DNA of 64,000 bases from Fictibacillus macauensis ZFHKF-1 (GCF_000269865.1 NZ_AKKV01000022.1:1-64000); one strand, 5' to 3'; numbered from the stretch's first letter, positions 44,184-52,672 are shown. Numbers and translations: made by a program. Notes: generated by a model from the letters alone, not told the origin.

Positions 44184-44351
44184 ATGGCCGTCTTTTTGCT
44201 AGTGGGCGCGTTGCTAGTATTTCCGTCACAACGAGGCTGTATAATACCTATTAAACTGCTATATGGCATGTTTATTGCCGCATATAGTTATATGATTATT
44301 CGTTTTATGGAAGAAACAAAAGCAGGTCAGAAAGAATCATTCCACTCATAA
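44184..44351 (+). CDS. Doubtful small membrane protein or gene remnant
   Basis: A 55-codon frame (MAVFLLVGALLVFPSQRG, then a second hydrophobic stretch around YGMFIAAYSYMIIRF, ending in a charged tail). There is no ribosome site, and a TAG directly precedes the ATG, so it may be the remnant of a larger membrane-protein gene. It occupies most of the 470-bp gap between the RiPP precursors and the MaoC-like gene. Confidence 0.25.
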   Translation: MAVFLLVGALLVFPSQRGCIIPIKLLYGMFIAAYSYMIIRFMEETKAGQKESFHS

Positions 44352-44450
44352 GCTATAGCAACGGCTGCTGTAAAAAAGAGAAAAGGAATATGCCACTTTT
44401 TGCCGAAATTTGTATAAGAGACAAAGAAATAGTGTGAAGGGGAATGTGTG

Positions 44451-44831
44451 ATGCAAAAAGGTGATGTTTTTTCGTATTCTCGATCTTTTACAGTAGAAGA
44501 AGTGCTTCATTTCGGCGAATTATCTGGCGATCAAGGGCGCCATCATGTGGAGCTAGACGACAAAGGACGCTTGATGGTACAAGGCTTATTAACGGCAAGT
44601 TTAGGAACGAAAATTGGCGGTGATATGCACTATATCGCACGCCAAATGAATAGTGAATTTGTGCGTCCTGTCTTTACGGGCGATGTGATTACATGTGAGG
44701 TAACATTGATGAATGTCGAGCCGAGCGACGGCTATGTGAAAGTGAGCATTGAATCGGTTACGCGCAATCAACAGGGTAAAGAAGTGTTGCTGGCAACGAG
44801 TCATGGCATTATTCGAAAGGATGAGGCCTAG
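44451..44831 (+). CDS. MaoC-like (hot-dog fold) dehydratase family protein
   Basis: A 126-residue hot-dog protein with FTVEEVLHFGELSGDQGRHH (the acyl-CoA hydratase-like H-x-D-x region altered to DQGRHH) and ARQMNSEFVRPVFTGDVITC (the typical central helix and strand). Members hydrate enoyl-CoA or act as thioester-binding proteins. ATG 44451 has AAGGGG 8 bases upstream. It lies 1 base from the next gene, so the two are co-transcribed. Confidence 0.7.
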   Translation: MQKGDVFSYSRSFTVEEVLHFGELSGDQGRHHVELDDKGRLMVQGLLTASLGTKIGGDMHYIARQMNSEFVRPVFTGDVITCEVTLMNVEPSDGYVKVSIESVTRNQQGKEVLLATSHGIIRKDEA

Positions 44832-44832
44832 T

Positions 44833-45816
44833 ATGGGCGGGAGCGGATTTTATCAAAAGCTAAGTAGCTATAGTGAAACGTTTCAGCAGGTAAGGGAAGC
44901 GCATCGATGGTCGAGTTTGCCGAAACAATCGATGATGATGATTGCTGCCCTCTATACGATTCACCAAAAGCCGTTTCAAAAAGATCAGTTTAATGATCTC
45001 ACGCTTTATATAAAAGAACATGCGGGTCGCTTTAGTCCCTTAAAATCGGTGTACCGTTATTCAATGGCTGCCATTATGGACGTTCAATTCGATTATCCAG
45101 AAGAGGCGTTTCAACAGCTTGTGTCTCTTTATAATCGCCTGGTGGCGGCGCGTTTTAAGCGAGGAATCTTTACGTATATGGCGGCTGAAATTATGCTAAG
45201 TCATGCGCAAGAAGTATTAGATGAAGACATTGCAAGAACGATGGCCATCTACCGGGGAATGGCTAAGCATCATGCGTTTCTAACGTCAGAAAGTGATTAT
45301 CCGCTGGCTGCTTTATTGGCAGGTCGCAACGAATCGGTAGAGCTACTGTTAGAAAAAATGGAGATTTTTTATAGCGCACTCGTGAAAGGGTCGTTTACAC
45401 GTGGCAATGATCTGCAGTTTTTAAGTCATATTTTATCGTTAGGAAATAGCGATGAACAGCTGCTTATTGAACGTGCTGAATCTGTGTATCGTACATTCAA
45501 AAATGAAGGACAGCGTCCAAAAGGGATGTTTTACCCAATCATCGGCATGCTTGCACTTTTAAAAGATGGTGAACAGGCGGTTAAAACGATCCTACAAGGT
45601 GCACAGGAAATGGGTTATTCCAAACATTTTCGCTGGTCAAAGGACATTAATATCATGATGTCAGCACAGCTCTATTTAAGTGATCATATGGATGATGCGT
45701 CGTTCTTAAAAACCGGGTTAGTCGCATCGATTGAAGCCATTATGCAAGCCCAACAAGCAGCTGTCATGGCAGCGGTGGCTGTATCGGTATCAACGAGCTC
45801 GACATCATCGTACTGA
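44833..45816 (+). CDS. DUF4003 family protein
   Basis: A 327-residue, mostly helical protein of the Firmicutes DUF4003 type (ALYTIHQKPFQKDQF; ESDYPLAALLAGR; KGMFYPIIGMLALL), ending in an Ala/Ser/Thr-rich tail. No enzyme motif is seen and no function is known. The start at 44833 follows the MaoC-like stop by one base; a longer frame upstream would lie within that gene in another frame. Confidence 0.72.
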   Translation: MGGSGFYQKLSSYSETFQQVREAHRWSSLPKQSMMMIAALYTIHQKPFQKDQFNDLTLYIKEHAGRFSPLKSVYRYSMAAIMDVQFDYPEEAFQQLVSLYNRLVAARFKRGIFTYMAAEIMLSHAQEVLDEDIARTMAIYRGMAKHHAFLTSESDYPLAALLAGRNESVELLLEKMEIFYSALVKGSFTRGNDLQFLSHILSLGNSDEQLLIERAESVYRTFKNEGQRPKGMFYPIIGMLALLKDGEQAVKTILQGAQEMGYSKHFRWSKDINIMMSAQLYLSDHMDDASFLKTGLVASIEAIMQAQQAAVMAAVAVSVSTSSTSSY

Positions 45817-45820
45817 ATAG

Positions 45821-45864
45821 AATGAAAAGAGATCCTTTCACCGTGATAAGAATCTCTTTTCATT
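45821..45864. terminator. Bidirectional terminator between convergent genes
   Basis: AATGAAAAGAGAT and ATCTCTTTTCATT form a perfect 13-bp stem with A/T-rich flanks, shared by the DUF4003 and PCYCGC genes. Confidence 0.88.
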
Positions 45865-45868
45865 GCTT

Positions 45869-46366
45869 CTAAATGGAAGGTGTAGGTGTGGGCTTTCCCT
45901 GCTTCTTTTCATAAGTAGTATCGATTTTTTTTCTAATCTCCTTCACAGATTTTCCGTTTTTATAGTCCATGATAGACTGAGCCGCGATTTCTAAACAAAC
46001 TCCGCATTTTGTTCCGTGATCATCCCAAACAATCGCCCCATTTTGCTTATTTTCATGAACAAAACAATCATAATTATTTTTATGATGAACACTATCACCA
46101 CAGCCACAGTAGCAAGGAATCTTCTCTAATAATTTCTTATGCTGTGCTACGGCTTGATAAAGTACTTGCATTTCTTCTGGTTTCTTTTGTAAAAATGATG
46201 GTAACGTAGCTACTCCAGTTGTTTCTTGCCGGAGATCAGCTGCTCCGTGCTCTGCAGACGGCTGATGCTGTGTTTTTGATTCAGCCGTTGTATTTGTTTT
46301 TTGATTTGAACACGCGATGAGAGAAGATAATGCTATGAGTAATACGAGTGTTTTTCCTGTTTTCAT
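45869..46366 (-). CDS. PCYCGC-motif lipoprotein
   Basis: A 165-residue lipoprotein: signal peptide MKTGKTLVLLIALSSLIAC with the lipobox Cys at 19, a polar linker, then the domain with PCYCGCGD, DCFVH and KCGVCLEI. This Bacillus family (PF13798 type) is secreted and Cys-rich; a metal or redox role is assumed but unproven. ATG 46366 gives the best signal peptide, although AAAGGGAG is 15 bases away. Confidence 0.83.
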   Translation of the reverse strand: MKTGKTLVLLIALSSLIACSNQKTNTTAESKTQHQPSAEHGAADLRQETTGVATLPSFLQKKPEEMQVLYQAVAQHKKLLEKIPCYCGCGDSVHHKNNYDCFVHENKQNGAIVWDDHGTKCGVCLEIAAQSIMDYKNGKSVKEIRKKIDTTYEKKQGKPTPTPSI

Positions 46367-46494
46367 AAATGTCTCAACAACTCCCTTTGTTCGATAGATA
46401 TCTTTTATAGCATAAAATCTGGTAGTCATAGTGTATCATGCAAAAGAAGATGGACGTGCAGTTTTTGTAGAAAGTTTTTATAAAATAGGACCTG

Positions 46495-46523
46495 TTAACT
46501 TTTTGTAAAAGCAGTATACTATA
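46495..46523 (+). promoter_or_regulatory. Promoter of the beta-lactamase-like lipoprotein gene
   Basis: TTAACT (46495-46500), a 17-bp spacer and TACTAT (46518-46523) form a sigma-A-type promoter about 40 bases before the gene. Confidence 0.55.
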
Positions 46524-46563
46524 GGGAGTAATTGGAATTTAAAGGGGGAACACCGTTGCCGAT

Positions 46564-47679
46564 ATGGCAGCTGAAAAGATGCGTAAAATAGTAACTTTGA
46601 TTGCCTTATCATCCATGATGCTTGCTGGATGTACGACTAGCTCTGCCTTGTCACAAAAAGAAGAACCATCGTATGTAACGCACTATGCGCAAAATCATAC
46701 GGAGACGAGTGTTGTTGTGACGAGAAATGGTAAAACGCTTGTTTCGTATCAAGCACATAAGCCACGTGTGTTAGCAAGCACAATGAAAGTACTCGTTGCC
46801 CTTGAATATGCGCGCCAAGCAGCAAAAGGTAAGCTCCAGCCAACAGAACGTATTCCGCTCGCTGACTTAGCTCGCTATTATGTGAAGGGAACCGATGGCG
46901 GTGCTCATGAGAATTGGCTTCACGTGATGAAAGAACGCAAGGAAATTGTGAACGAAACGGTAGCGCTTGAAAGTGTTGCCAAAGGAATGATTCAATTTAG
47001 CTCGAATGCGAATACAGAGTACATGATGCATCGCCTTGGCATGCAGGCAGTAAATAATGTACGAAAATGGATGAACATGCCTCACCAAGAACCACTGTAT
47101 CCCTTTAGCTCCGCTGTACTCATTCCAACCTATTATAAAGAAAAGCATCCTAAGCTTTCCGAGCGTGCGCTTTATGAACACGTAAAACGATTACCACCAA
47201 GACAATACCGGAGCTTAAGTGAGAAGCTATTTAAGCAAATAGGAAAAGGCAAGACGTTTACTCATCATGTATGGAATAAACAGTTCGATGCCTTATGGGG
47301 AGATCGCTTACCGAAAGGCACGGCCGCAGAGTATGCTGCCTTAATGCGACGTCTAAATGCAAAAAAAGAATTTTCAAAAGCCATGCAAACACGGCTAGAT
47401 GCGGTGATGGAAGGTGTAATGGATCATCCTCGCAATCAAAAATGGCTGCGCTATGCAGGTCAAAAAGGTGGCTCTACAACGACAGTAGCCACCAATGTCG
47501 TGTATGCGACCGATAAGCACGGCAACCATACGGAAATCGTCTATTTCGCAGAACACGTTCCCGAGCGCTCATATGAAAAATTAACCCGAAATATGAATCC
47601 ATGGGTAGTTGCGATTCTGCGTGATGAAGCATTTCGAAAAAAAGTACAATCGATACAAACAGGGAAGAAGTCCGAGTAA
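46564..47679 (+). CDS. Class A beta-lactamase-like serine hydrolase lipoprotein
   Basis: A 371-residue lipoprotein (lipobox LAGC near residue 23) of the serine beta-lactamase/DD-peptidase superfamily. The catalytic STMK motif is near residue 79, SNAN replaces the SxN loop near 145, and KGGS takes the KTG place near 302. Similar Bacillus proteins are annotated as serine hydrolases with unknown substrate; true beta-lactamase activity is unproven. The ATG at 46564 is 15 bases from AAAGGGGG; ATG 46579 is an alternative. Confidence 0.78.
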   Translation: MAAEKMRKIVTLIALSSMMLAGCTTSSALSQKEEPSYVTHYAQNHTETSVVVTRNGKTLVSYQAHKPRVLASTMKVLVALEYARQAAKGKLQPTERIPLADLARYYVKGTDGGAHENWLHVMKERKEIVNETVALESVAKGMIQFSSNANTEYMMHRLGMQAVNNVRKWMNMPHQEPLYPFSSAVLIPTYYKEKHPKLSERALYEHVKRLPPRQYRSLSEKLFKQIGKGKTFTHHVWNKQFDALWGDRLPKGTAAEYAALMRRLNAKKEFSKAMQTRLDAVMEGVMDHPRNQKWLRYAGQKGGSTTTVATNVVYATDKHGNHTEIVYFAEHVPERSYEKLTRNMNPWVVAILRDEAFRKKVQSIQTGKKSE

Positions 47680-47693
47680 GGGCTTCTTTTTTT
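47665..47693 (+). terminator. Terminator of the serine hydrolase gene
   Basis: AAGAAGTCC and GGGCTTCTT pair around GAGTAA and are followed by a long T run. The stem includes the last codons and stop of the gene. Confidence 0.8.
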
Positions 47694-47750
47694 ATGGAAG
47701 GAAAAAAGGCGTGTAAAGGCGAAAGTTAGAGAAACGAAAGCGAGGTGAAA

Positions 47751-47782
47751 CTGCTACTACGAGTCTATATTTTTAGTAGCAG
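47751..47782 (+). promoter_or_regulatory. Leader hairpin touching a ribosome site
   Basis: CTGCTACTA and TAGTAGCAG form a perfect 9-bp stem directly before, and partly overlapping, the AGGAAG ribosome site of the GNAT gene at 47789. It could dampen translation. Confidence 0.4.
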
Positions 47783-47788
47783 GAAGAA

Positions 47789-48297
47789 ATGATCATTCGA
47801 GAAGCAACAATCGCTGACGCCGAGTCGCTAGTAGCCATTCAACAAGATGTCATCGCAGAAGAGCTTTTTTTACTCACTACACTTGCTGAATGGAATCAAA
47901 CGATCTCACAACAAAGAGAATGCAGCGAATTTTAGCGAACGATCTTGAAACGATTCTTGTAGCACAAGATGGGGAGCGGGTAATCGGATGGATCGTCTTT
48001 CAATCGTCTTCGCGGCAACGCTTGCGACATACAGGATCATTTGGCATGATGCTCAGAAAAGAAGCGCGCAATAAAGGTATTGGGACGCTTCTGTTACAAG
48101 CCCTGCTAGAGTGGGCCGAGCATCATCCGGTCATTGAAAAGGTTTGTTTAGGTGTATTAGCAACGAATACGGCTGCCATCGCGCTCTATACGAAGCTTGG
48201 TTTTCAAGAAGAAGGGCGAAAAATTAATGAAGTGAAGATGCGTAGTGGTGACTATGTGGATGATGTGTTGATGTATCGATTTGTAAAAAATTTGTAG
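47789..48297 (+). pseudogene. GNAT acetyltransferase with a single-base frameshift
   Basis: The N-terminal part from ATG 47789 (IIREATIADAESLVAIQQD; FLLTTLAEWNQTISQQRE) and the C-terminal part (QRILANDLETILVAQDG; ARNKGIGTLLLQALLEWA, the acetyl-CoA loop) are in different frames joined near 47921. The reading GAATGCAGCGA lacks one base of what was probably a Trp codon. The total length of 509 bases is one short of a multiple of three, consistent with a single deletion. It may be a recent mutation or a sequencing error. Confidence 0.8.
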
Positions 48298-48365
48298 CGA
48301 TGGCGAGTTTCTGTTATACTCTAAATAAGAACATATGTTCTAAAAAACTAAATGAGGTGCTCTGC

Positions 48366-48791
48366 ATGGTGACGAAGCTTTTTCCGTATTTCGTAATGAA
48401 TGGTAATGGACAGGAAGCTGTAGCGTTCTATAAGGAAGCGTTAGGCGCAACGGTTGTGAGCTTACAAACGTTTGGTGATTTACCGGAAGATCAAGAACGA
48501 CCTTTGCCAGCTGAAGTGAAAAATCGTATCATGAACGCTCATTTAACGATTGGTGAAGCGGAGTTTATGCTGTCGGATACCTTTCCAGGTCAAGGACATG
48601 ACGTAGGCTCGCATGTAACAGCGGCGCTTACGTTCTCCGATCAGCCAACAACAGAAGCCGTATTCTCACGGTTAAAAGAAGGTGGCACGGTTACGATGGA
48701 ACTACAGCCTACATTTTGGAGCCCCGCGTACGGTCAAGTAACCGATCGGTTCGGAGTGATGTGGCAAGTGTCAGCTGAGGCAGTAGAATAA
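48366..48791 (+). CDS. VOC-family (PhnB/glyoxalase-like) protein
   Basis: A 141-residue vicinal-oxygen-chelate fold protein of the PhnB/YqcK-like type (FPYFVMNGNGQEAVAFYKEA; LTIGEAEFMLSD; YGQVTDRFGVMWQVS). The metal site is incomplete, as is usual in PhnB-like proteins. GAGGTG precedes ATG 48366. Function unknown. Confidence 0.82.
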   Translation: MVTKLFPYFVMNGNGQEAVAFYKEALGATVVSLQTFGDLPEDQERPLPAEVKNRIMNAHLTIGEAEFMLSDTFPGQGHDVGSHVTAALTFSDQPTTEAVFSRLKEGGTVTMELQPTFWSPAYGQVTDRFGVMWQVSAEAVE

Positions 48792-48818
48792 GCAACAGAG
48801 GATGGGACAAACTCATAA

Positions 48819-48861
48819 AAAATGGCTTCATCATCGTTTTTGGATGCTGAAGCCATTTTTT
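48819..48861. terminator. Terminator-type dispersed hairpin (copy 1)
   Basis: AAATGGCTTCA and TGAAGCCATTT pair, with A and T runs on the outside, preceded by GATGGGACAAACTCAT. A close relative in inverse orientation lies at 63279-63325, also beside a 21-bp repeat array and next to GGGACTT. The two look like one dispersed element. Confidence 0.75.
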
Positions 48862-49025
48862 TGTGACGCTTGTTCTTTTTCATTTTAGATCGGCTTGCGC
48901 TCAAGTTTTCTGTCGTGAACGCAACGTCTCATTTTTGTTCTTACCTGTAGTAGGTCCAATGCAAAAGCATGTCAGAGAGGGTAGAACTCTCTATAAATAA
49001 TATTGAATGATCTTGGAAAAAGTGA

Positions 49026-49200
49026 ATTGCACGCGGGGGCGCTTAGTTCGCGCGCAAGGGAACCCGATTCGCGCGCAGAGGCACTTGGTTCGCGCGCCGG
49101 AGCATCCGATTCGCGCGCAGGGACGCTCGTTTCGCGCGCAAACAAGTCAAATCCTCTTTCCGAGCATGTGCAAGGGACCAAAAAGAGAGAAAATCAAGAG
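49026..49200 (+). repeat. 21-bp TTCGCGCGCA tandem array, block 1
   Basis: Units start at 49047, 49068, 49089, 49110 and 49131 (exactly 21 bp apart), with a degenerate one at 49026. Each begins TTCGCGCG followed by an 11-12-base variable part. The array ends in a conserved tail (AACAAGTCAAATCC; CATGTGCAAGGGACC; AAAAAGAGAG) that recurs after block 2. Open frames on both strands are a by-product of the 21-bp (7-codon) period, not genes. Confidence 0.88.
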
Positions 49201-49271
49201 CTAAGCTTGTAAATGCACCCAAAAACGAGTGAAAAAGCATGTAAGCCATGTGATGATCTCGAAAAGATCGA

Positions 49272-49458
49272 TTCGCGCGCAGGGACCCTCAAATCGCGCG
49301 CAGGGATGCTCGGTTCGCGCGCAGAGACCCTCAAATCGCGCGCAGGAGCACTTGTTTCGCGCGCAGGGACCTTTGATTCGCGCGCAGGAGCACTCAATTC
49401 ACGCGCAAACAAGTCAAATCCTCTCTCCGACCATGTGCAAGGGACCAAAAAGAGAGCA
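49272..49458 (+). repeat. 21-bp TTCGCGCGCA tandem array, block 2
   Basis: Seven units at 49272, 49293, 49314, 49335, 49356, 49377 and 49398, phase perfect, with cores TTCGCGCGCA or ATCGCGCGCA. It ends with the same tail as block 1 (CATGTGCAAGGGACC then AAAAAGAGAG). The whole block plus tail is thus a duplicated module. The core contains the palindrome CGCGCG. Confidence 0.88.
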
Positions 49459-49506
49459 AATTAGTCACAAAACTGTGGATATGGTGTGTCCGAAGTCCTT
49501 TTTGTA

Positions 49507-50238
49507 TTAGTTACGATTCAGTTTTGAAAGAAAACGCAGAATTTCAAGGTACAGCCAAACGAGTGTCAGAATGAGGGAAAAGCCCGCATACCATTCCATA
49601 TATTTTGGCGCTTGTTGGTGAGCACCTGACTCAATAAAGTTAAAGTCAAGAATTAGATTCAAGGCTGCAATTCCGATAATGATTAAAGAAATGCCAATCC
49701 CAATCCAGCCCGTTTCATGTAGAAACGGTACATTCATAGAAAAAAGACGCAGAACAAAATCAAATAAATAAACGAGCAACACGCCAAATGACGCGGCGAT
49801 GACACCACTGCGAAACTTCGCGGTCACCTTGATCCATCCTAATCGATAAACAAGGAGCATCGCTAGTAATATACTAAAGGTTAGAAGCAGTGCTTGTGTC
49901 GTAATCCCGCTATATTGCATGGAATAATAGGCGCTAATGCCGCCGAGTGCCAGTCCTTCTAACATCGCGTATAGTGGCCCGAGGTAAGGCGATGCTTGTG
50001 GAGCAAACGTTAAGATAAAAGCTGTAATAAAAGCACCAATGGCTCCGGCAATGATGAGTGATGAAACGTCGATTCCTTGATAGGCTTGATACCATGTGTA
50101 CAGCGCGGTAGCTGCAAGGAATACAAGGAGAATCAATGTTTTGTTAATGGTTCCTGAAATTGTCATAGGCGCATCGCCGCCGAGTCCTCGCAATTGTCGG
50201 AACGTTTTTTCTCGTAAACTTGGATTTGAACTACGCAT
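49507..50238 (-). CDS. Bax inhibitor-1/YccA-family membrane protein
   Basis: A 243-residue protein with about seven TM segments (family BI-1, YccA branch): N-terminal NPSLREKTFRQL, APMTISGTINKTLILL, then YAMLEGLALGGISAYY and a C-terminal NFIESGAHQQAPKYMEWY. Bacterial members are pH-sensitive Ca2+ leak channels or modulators of membrane proteases. GAGGAGG precedes ATG 50238. Confidence 0.87.
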   Translation of the reverse strand: MRSSNPSLREKTFRQLRGLGGDAPMTISGTINKTLILLVFLAATALYTWYQAYQGIDVSSLIIAGAIGAFITAFILTFAPQASPYLGPLYAMLEGLALGGISAYYSMQYSGITTQALLLTFSILLAMLLVYRLGWIKVTAKFRSGVIAASFGVLLVYLFDFVLRLFSMNVPFLHETGWIGIGISLIIIGIAALNLILDFNFIESGAHQQAPKYMEWYAGFSLILTLVWLYLEILRFLSKLNRN

Positions 50239-50447
50239 GTAAAAACCTCCTCTTTTCTTCATATACCTCAAACTATACCAGATATTAACTGATTATTTAT
50301 TTTTTACACAATACATATGAAAAATGGTAGTTTAGTCATTGTGAAAACTAGGAAATTAGCAATGAATCTAAGGGTGGTAAATAAAGGATTGTGTCAACTT
50401 TTGTAGAAATTCTGTTGTGTAGGTTATTTGAGAAGGGGGGGTTACGT

Positions 50448-51032
50448 ATGATTCAAGGAATACAAACAGAATTACGTCCCATTTCAATGGATGATTTTAA
50501 GCGAACGTATGAATGGCGCAATGATGAAGAAATTGCGCGACTAGAGGCAGCGGATTGGTTGTATCGTCATAGCCATGTGCCATTAGCGCGCATTGAAAAG
50601 GCGTATGAGGAAATTTTAAAGCTCGATGCGCGGGAAATGGGCGAGTTTGCCATTTATACGAAGGAAGAAACACCAGTACATATTGGGATGATCGGCTATC
50701 GCGATGTGCATCTTGTTTCCCGTAAATGTGCGGTCGGTATTGGGATTGGCGACAAGCGATATTGGGGTAATGGCTACGGAACCGATGCCATGAAAGCATT
50801 GCTGCATTATTTATTTCAAACGATGAATATGCACCGCGTTCAACTCGATACGTTTAGCGGGAATGAACGGGCCGTGCAATCGTATAAAAAATGCGGTTTT
50901 GTAGAAGAAGGGCGTCGTCGTGAAGATGTGTATTGTGACGGTATGTATTATGATACGGTCATGATGGGCGTTCTGCGCAAAGACTTTGTGGCGCTTGATT
51001 ATACTCCGCAAAAAGCAATAACTACTGTGTAA
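50448..51032 (+). CDS. GNAT acetyltransferase (RimJ/RimL type)
   Basis: A 194-residue N-acetyltransferase: LRPISMDDFKRTYEWRNDEE, IGIGDKRYWGNGYGTDAMKA (acetyl-CoA loop) and NERAVQSYKKCGFVEEGRRR. The substrate is unknown; related to RimL and spermidine acetyltransferase types. AAGGGGGGG precedes ATG 50448; a terminator follows. Confidence 0.86.
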   Translation: MIQGIQTELRPISMDDFKRTYEWRNDEEIARLEAADWLYRHSHVPLARIEKAYEEILKLDAREMGEFAIYTKEETPVHIGMIGYRDVHLVSRKCAVGIGIGDKRYWGNGYGTDAMKALLHYLFQTMNMHRVQLDTFSGNERAVQSYKKCGFVEEGRRREDVYCDGMYYDTVMMGVLRKDFVALDYTPQKAITTV

Positions 51033-51056
51033 AAACCGTCAATTGGCGGTTTTTTT
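51032..51056 (+). terminator. Terminator of the GNAT gene
   Basis: AAACCGTCAATTGGCGGTTT folds into an 8-10-bp stem (one G-U) followed by more T, directly after the stop codon. Confidence 0.8.
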
Positions 51057-51114
51057 CATGTGTAACGTAAGAGATTTGGTATAATAAGACAACAGAAATA
51101 GGAAAGGAATGATG

Positions 51115-51579
51115 ATGTTGTCTCATATTCGTGTGCGTGCAGGCGCACTAATCATGCAAGATGAAGCGCTATTAATGGTGAAATATGATCATCCGACGCG
51201 CGGTGTGTTTTATGATTTTCCCGCCGGTGGAGCTGAGCCCGGTGAATCGCTAAGCGAAACGGTTTTACGCGAAGCAAAAGAAGAGGCGAATGCCGACGTG
51301 ATCGTAGGCCCTATCGCGGTTGTGTATGAGTATGTACCGCAACATAATCAGAAAAAGTATGGCAGTCAGCATACACTCGTCATGTTATTTGACTGCAAGC
51401 TACAAGCATCCTCAGTACCCTCTTTACCTGCTACACCCGATCCGTATGAAGTCGATGTAGTTTGGTTGCCGCTTTCACAGATGCATGAGGTCGAGCTTTA
51501 TGCAAATATCGCACCTCAGCTTTTAGACTATGTAAAGCAACAACGTTCCATTGAATTAATTGAAGAACATACGTTATAA
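51115..51579 (+). CDS. Nudix hydrolase
   Basis: A protein of about 154 residues with the Nudix box GGAEPGESLSETVLREAKEE (the Gly after EEx is Asn), which binds Mg2+ and hydrolyses nucleoside-diphosphate derivatives. Three ATGs in a row (51109, 51112, 51115) follow AGGAAAGGA; the last has the best spacing. TATAAT at 51080 marks a likely promoter. Specificity unknown. Confidence 0.83.
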   Translation: MLSHIRVRAGALIMQDEALLMVKYDHPTRGVFYDFPAGGAEPGESLSETVLREAKEEANADVIVGPIAVVYEYVPQHNQKKYGSQHTLVMLFDCKLQASSVPSLPATPDPYEVDVVWLPLSQMHEVELYANIAPQLLDYVKQQRSIELIEEHTL

Positions 51580-51594
51580 CAGCGAGGAGCGATT

Positions 51595-52026
51595 TTGGTG
51601 AAAATTGTAGAGCAGTGGAACGACCAAGATAGTGAGTATATTCGTCTCAAAGTAATTGAACATAATCTTCGGTGTCTCGGGCCTCGTCAAATAACGCCCA
51701 CGAAAAAACAAAGCTATATCATTCGCGACGAGCATGACAAAATTGTTGGCGGTATTACCGGAACGATGTATTGGCAACATCTATATATCGATTTTTTATG
51801 GGTAGATGAGTCGTTACGTGGTCAAGACTATGGCTCACAGCTGATCGATTCCATGGAGCAATATGCGCGGGATGAGCAGTGCCGCTTGATCGTCGTTGAT
51901 ACCTTTAGTTTTCAAGCACCCGCTTTTTACGAGAAAAAAGGCTTCGTACAAGTGGGTGTAATTGAAGATTTTCCAGCATCGCATGCTAAATACTTTTATG
52001 AAAAACGATTGTGTCAACAGGAATAG
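51595..52026 (+). CDS. GNAT acetyltransferase
   Basis: A 143-residue protein with IVGGITGTMYWQHLYIDFLW, the CoA loop LRGQDYGSQLIDSMEQYA and a typical end APAFYEKKGFVQVG. It resembles the YjdJ/PhnO-like small GNATs often next to Nudix genes. GAGGAG precedes a TTG (51595) and GTG (51598); either may be used. It lies 15 bases after the Nudix gene. Confidence 0.82.
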   Translation: MVKIVEQWNDQDSEYIRLKVIEHNLRCLGPRQITPTKKQSYIIRDEHDKIVGGITGTMYWQHLYIDFLWVDESLRGQDYGSQLIDSMEQYARDEQCRLIVVDTFSFQAPAFYEKKGFVQVGVIEDFPASHAKYFYEKRLCQQE

Positions 52027-52073
52027 TGATGTTAATATATGTTAAATCAACCTATTTTACAAGGGGATATAAT

Positions 52074-52340
52074 GTGAAAAGACTAGCTGGCTTATTATCG
52101 GTTCTGTGTTCACTGGCTGCTGTATTGTTTTTTTATTGGATAGCGATTGATGCTGATTACATAGGTGATTCTTCCGATTTCTGGTTTGTATTCATGCTTG
52201 CTCTTGCCATCATTTTTCTGCTGCTCACCGAAAAAGGGAAGTGGCGCCTAATGGCGACCAGTGTCCTGCTTGGCATGGGTGCGCTCGGCGTCCTTTATAC
52301 AGCGTTTTTAATGATTTCTAGCAAGTTTGGATGGATGTAA
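52074..52340 (+). CDS. Small three-TM membrane protein
   Basis: An 88-residue protein with three hydrophobic segments (about 4-22, 33-50, 58-80). GTG 52074 follows AAGGGGATATAAT. No family recognised. It may be co-transcribed with the GNAT gene, 47 bases upstream. Confidence 0.6.
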   Translation: MKRLAGLLSVLCSLAAVLFFYWIAIDADYIGDSSDFWFVFMLALAIIFLLLTEKGKWRLMATSVLLGMGALGVLYTAFLMISSKFGWM

Positions 52341-52454
52341 GTGCAGATTGCTCGTCATTAGAGTGCTTTTTCTTCGGGTAAAGAAGAGAAAGTGCTTTTT
52401 TTGTACCAATAGTATAAAAAAATTTTCATATTTGTGCTGTAGCTGTTAAAAACG

Positions 52455-52476
52455 GTGTACTATAAAGCTAGTACAC
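52455..52476. promoter_or_regulatory. Palindrome upstream of the Ter cluster
   Basis: GTGTACTA-TAAAGC-TAGTACAC is an 8-bp-arm perfect inverted repeat in the 330-bp gap before the first TerD gene. It could be an operator or, with TACTAT inside, part of a promoter. No known regulator consensus fits. Confidence 0.4.
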
Positions 52477-52585
52477 TAGTTCAATTACTTCAGCATTGTT
52501 CCGATACTAGGTATGTACAAATGACTAGAATGACATTCGTTGCGCTTAGGCATGGTGTTGGAACGACGACGAAAAAGATAATAAT

Positions 52586-52614
52586 TTGTCAGTTTAGGTA
52601 ATATTTGATACGAT
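52586..52614 (+). promoter_or_regulatory. Candidate promoter of the TerD-TerC operon
   Basis: TTGTCA (52586-52591), a 17-bp spacer and TACGAT (52609-52614) lie about 60 bases before the first TerD gene. I found no convincing sigma-B or ECF-sigma promoter, though the B. subtilis counterpart uses them. Confidence 0.45.
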
Positions 52615-52672
52615 TATTGTGTAGAATCACGCTGGAGTGATTTCGCGACTAACAAAAAAAGGTGGTAATATT

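Noticed and set aside
44184-44351. Treating the 55-codon frame as a third RiPP-locus gene (immunity peptide)
   Set aside because: It is on the opposite strand, lacks a ribosome site and a stop directly precedes the ATG; listed only as doubtful.
46564-47679. Calling the serine hydrolase an antibiotic-resistance beta-lactamase
   Set aside because: The SxxK motif is present, but the Glu of the omega loop and a standard SDN/KTG set are not evident, so resistance cannot be claimed.
49047-49418. CRISPR-like appearance of regularly spaced repeats
   Set aside because: The repeat (8-10 bp) and spacer (11-13 bp) are far too short and there are no cas genes; it is a tandem DNA repeat.
49003-49464. Overlapping open frames on both strands encoding SRAGTLD-like heptads
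   Set aside because: They follow from a 21-bp (7-codon) DNA repeat without stop codons. They lack ribosome sites, and different frames are open equally, so they are not genes.
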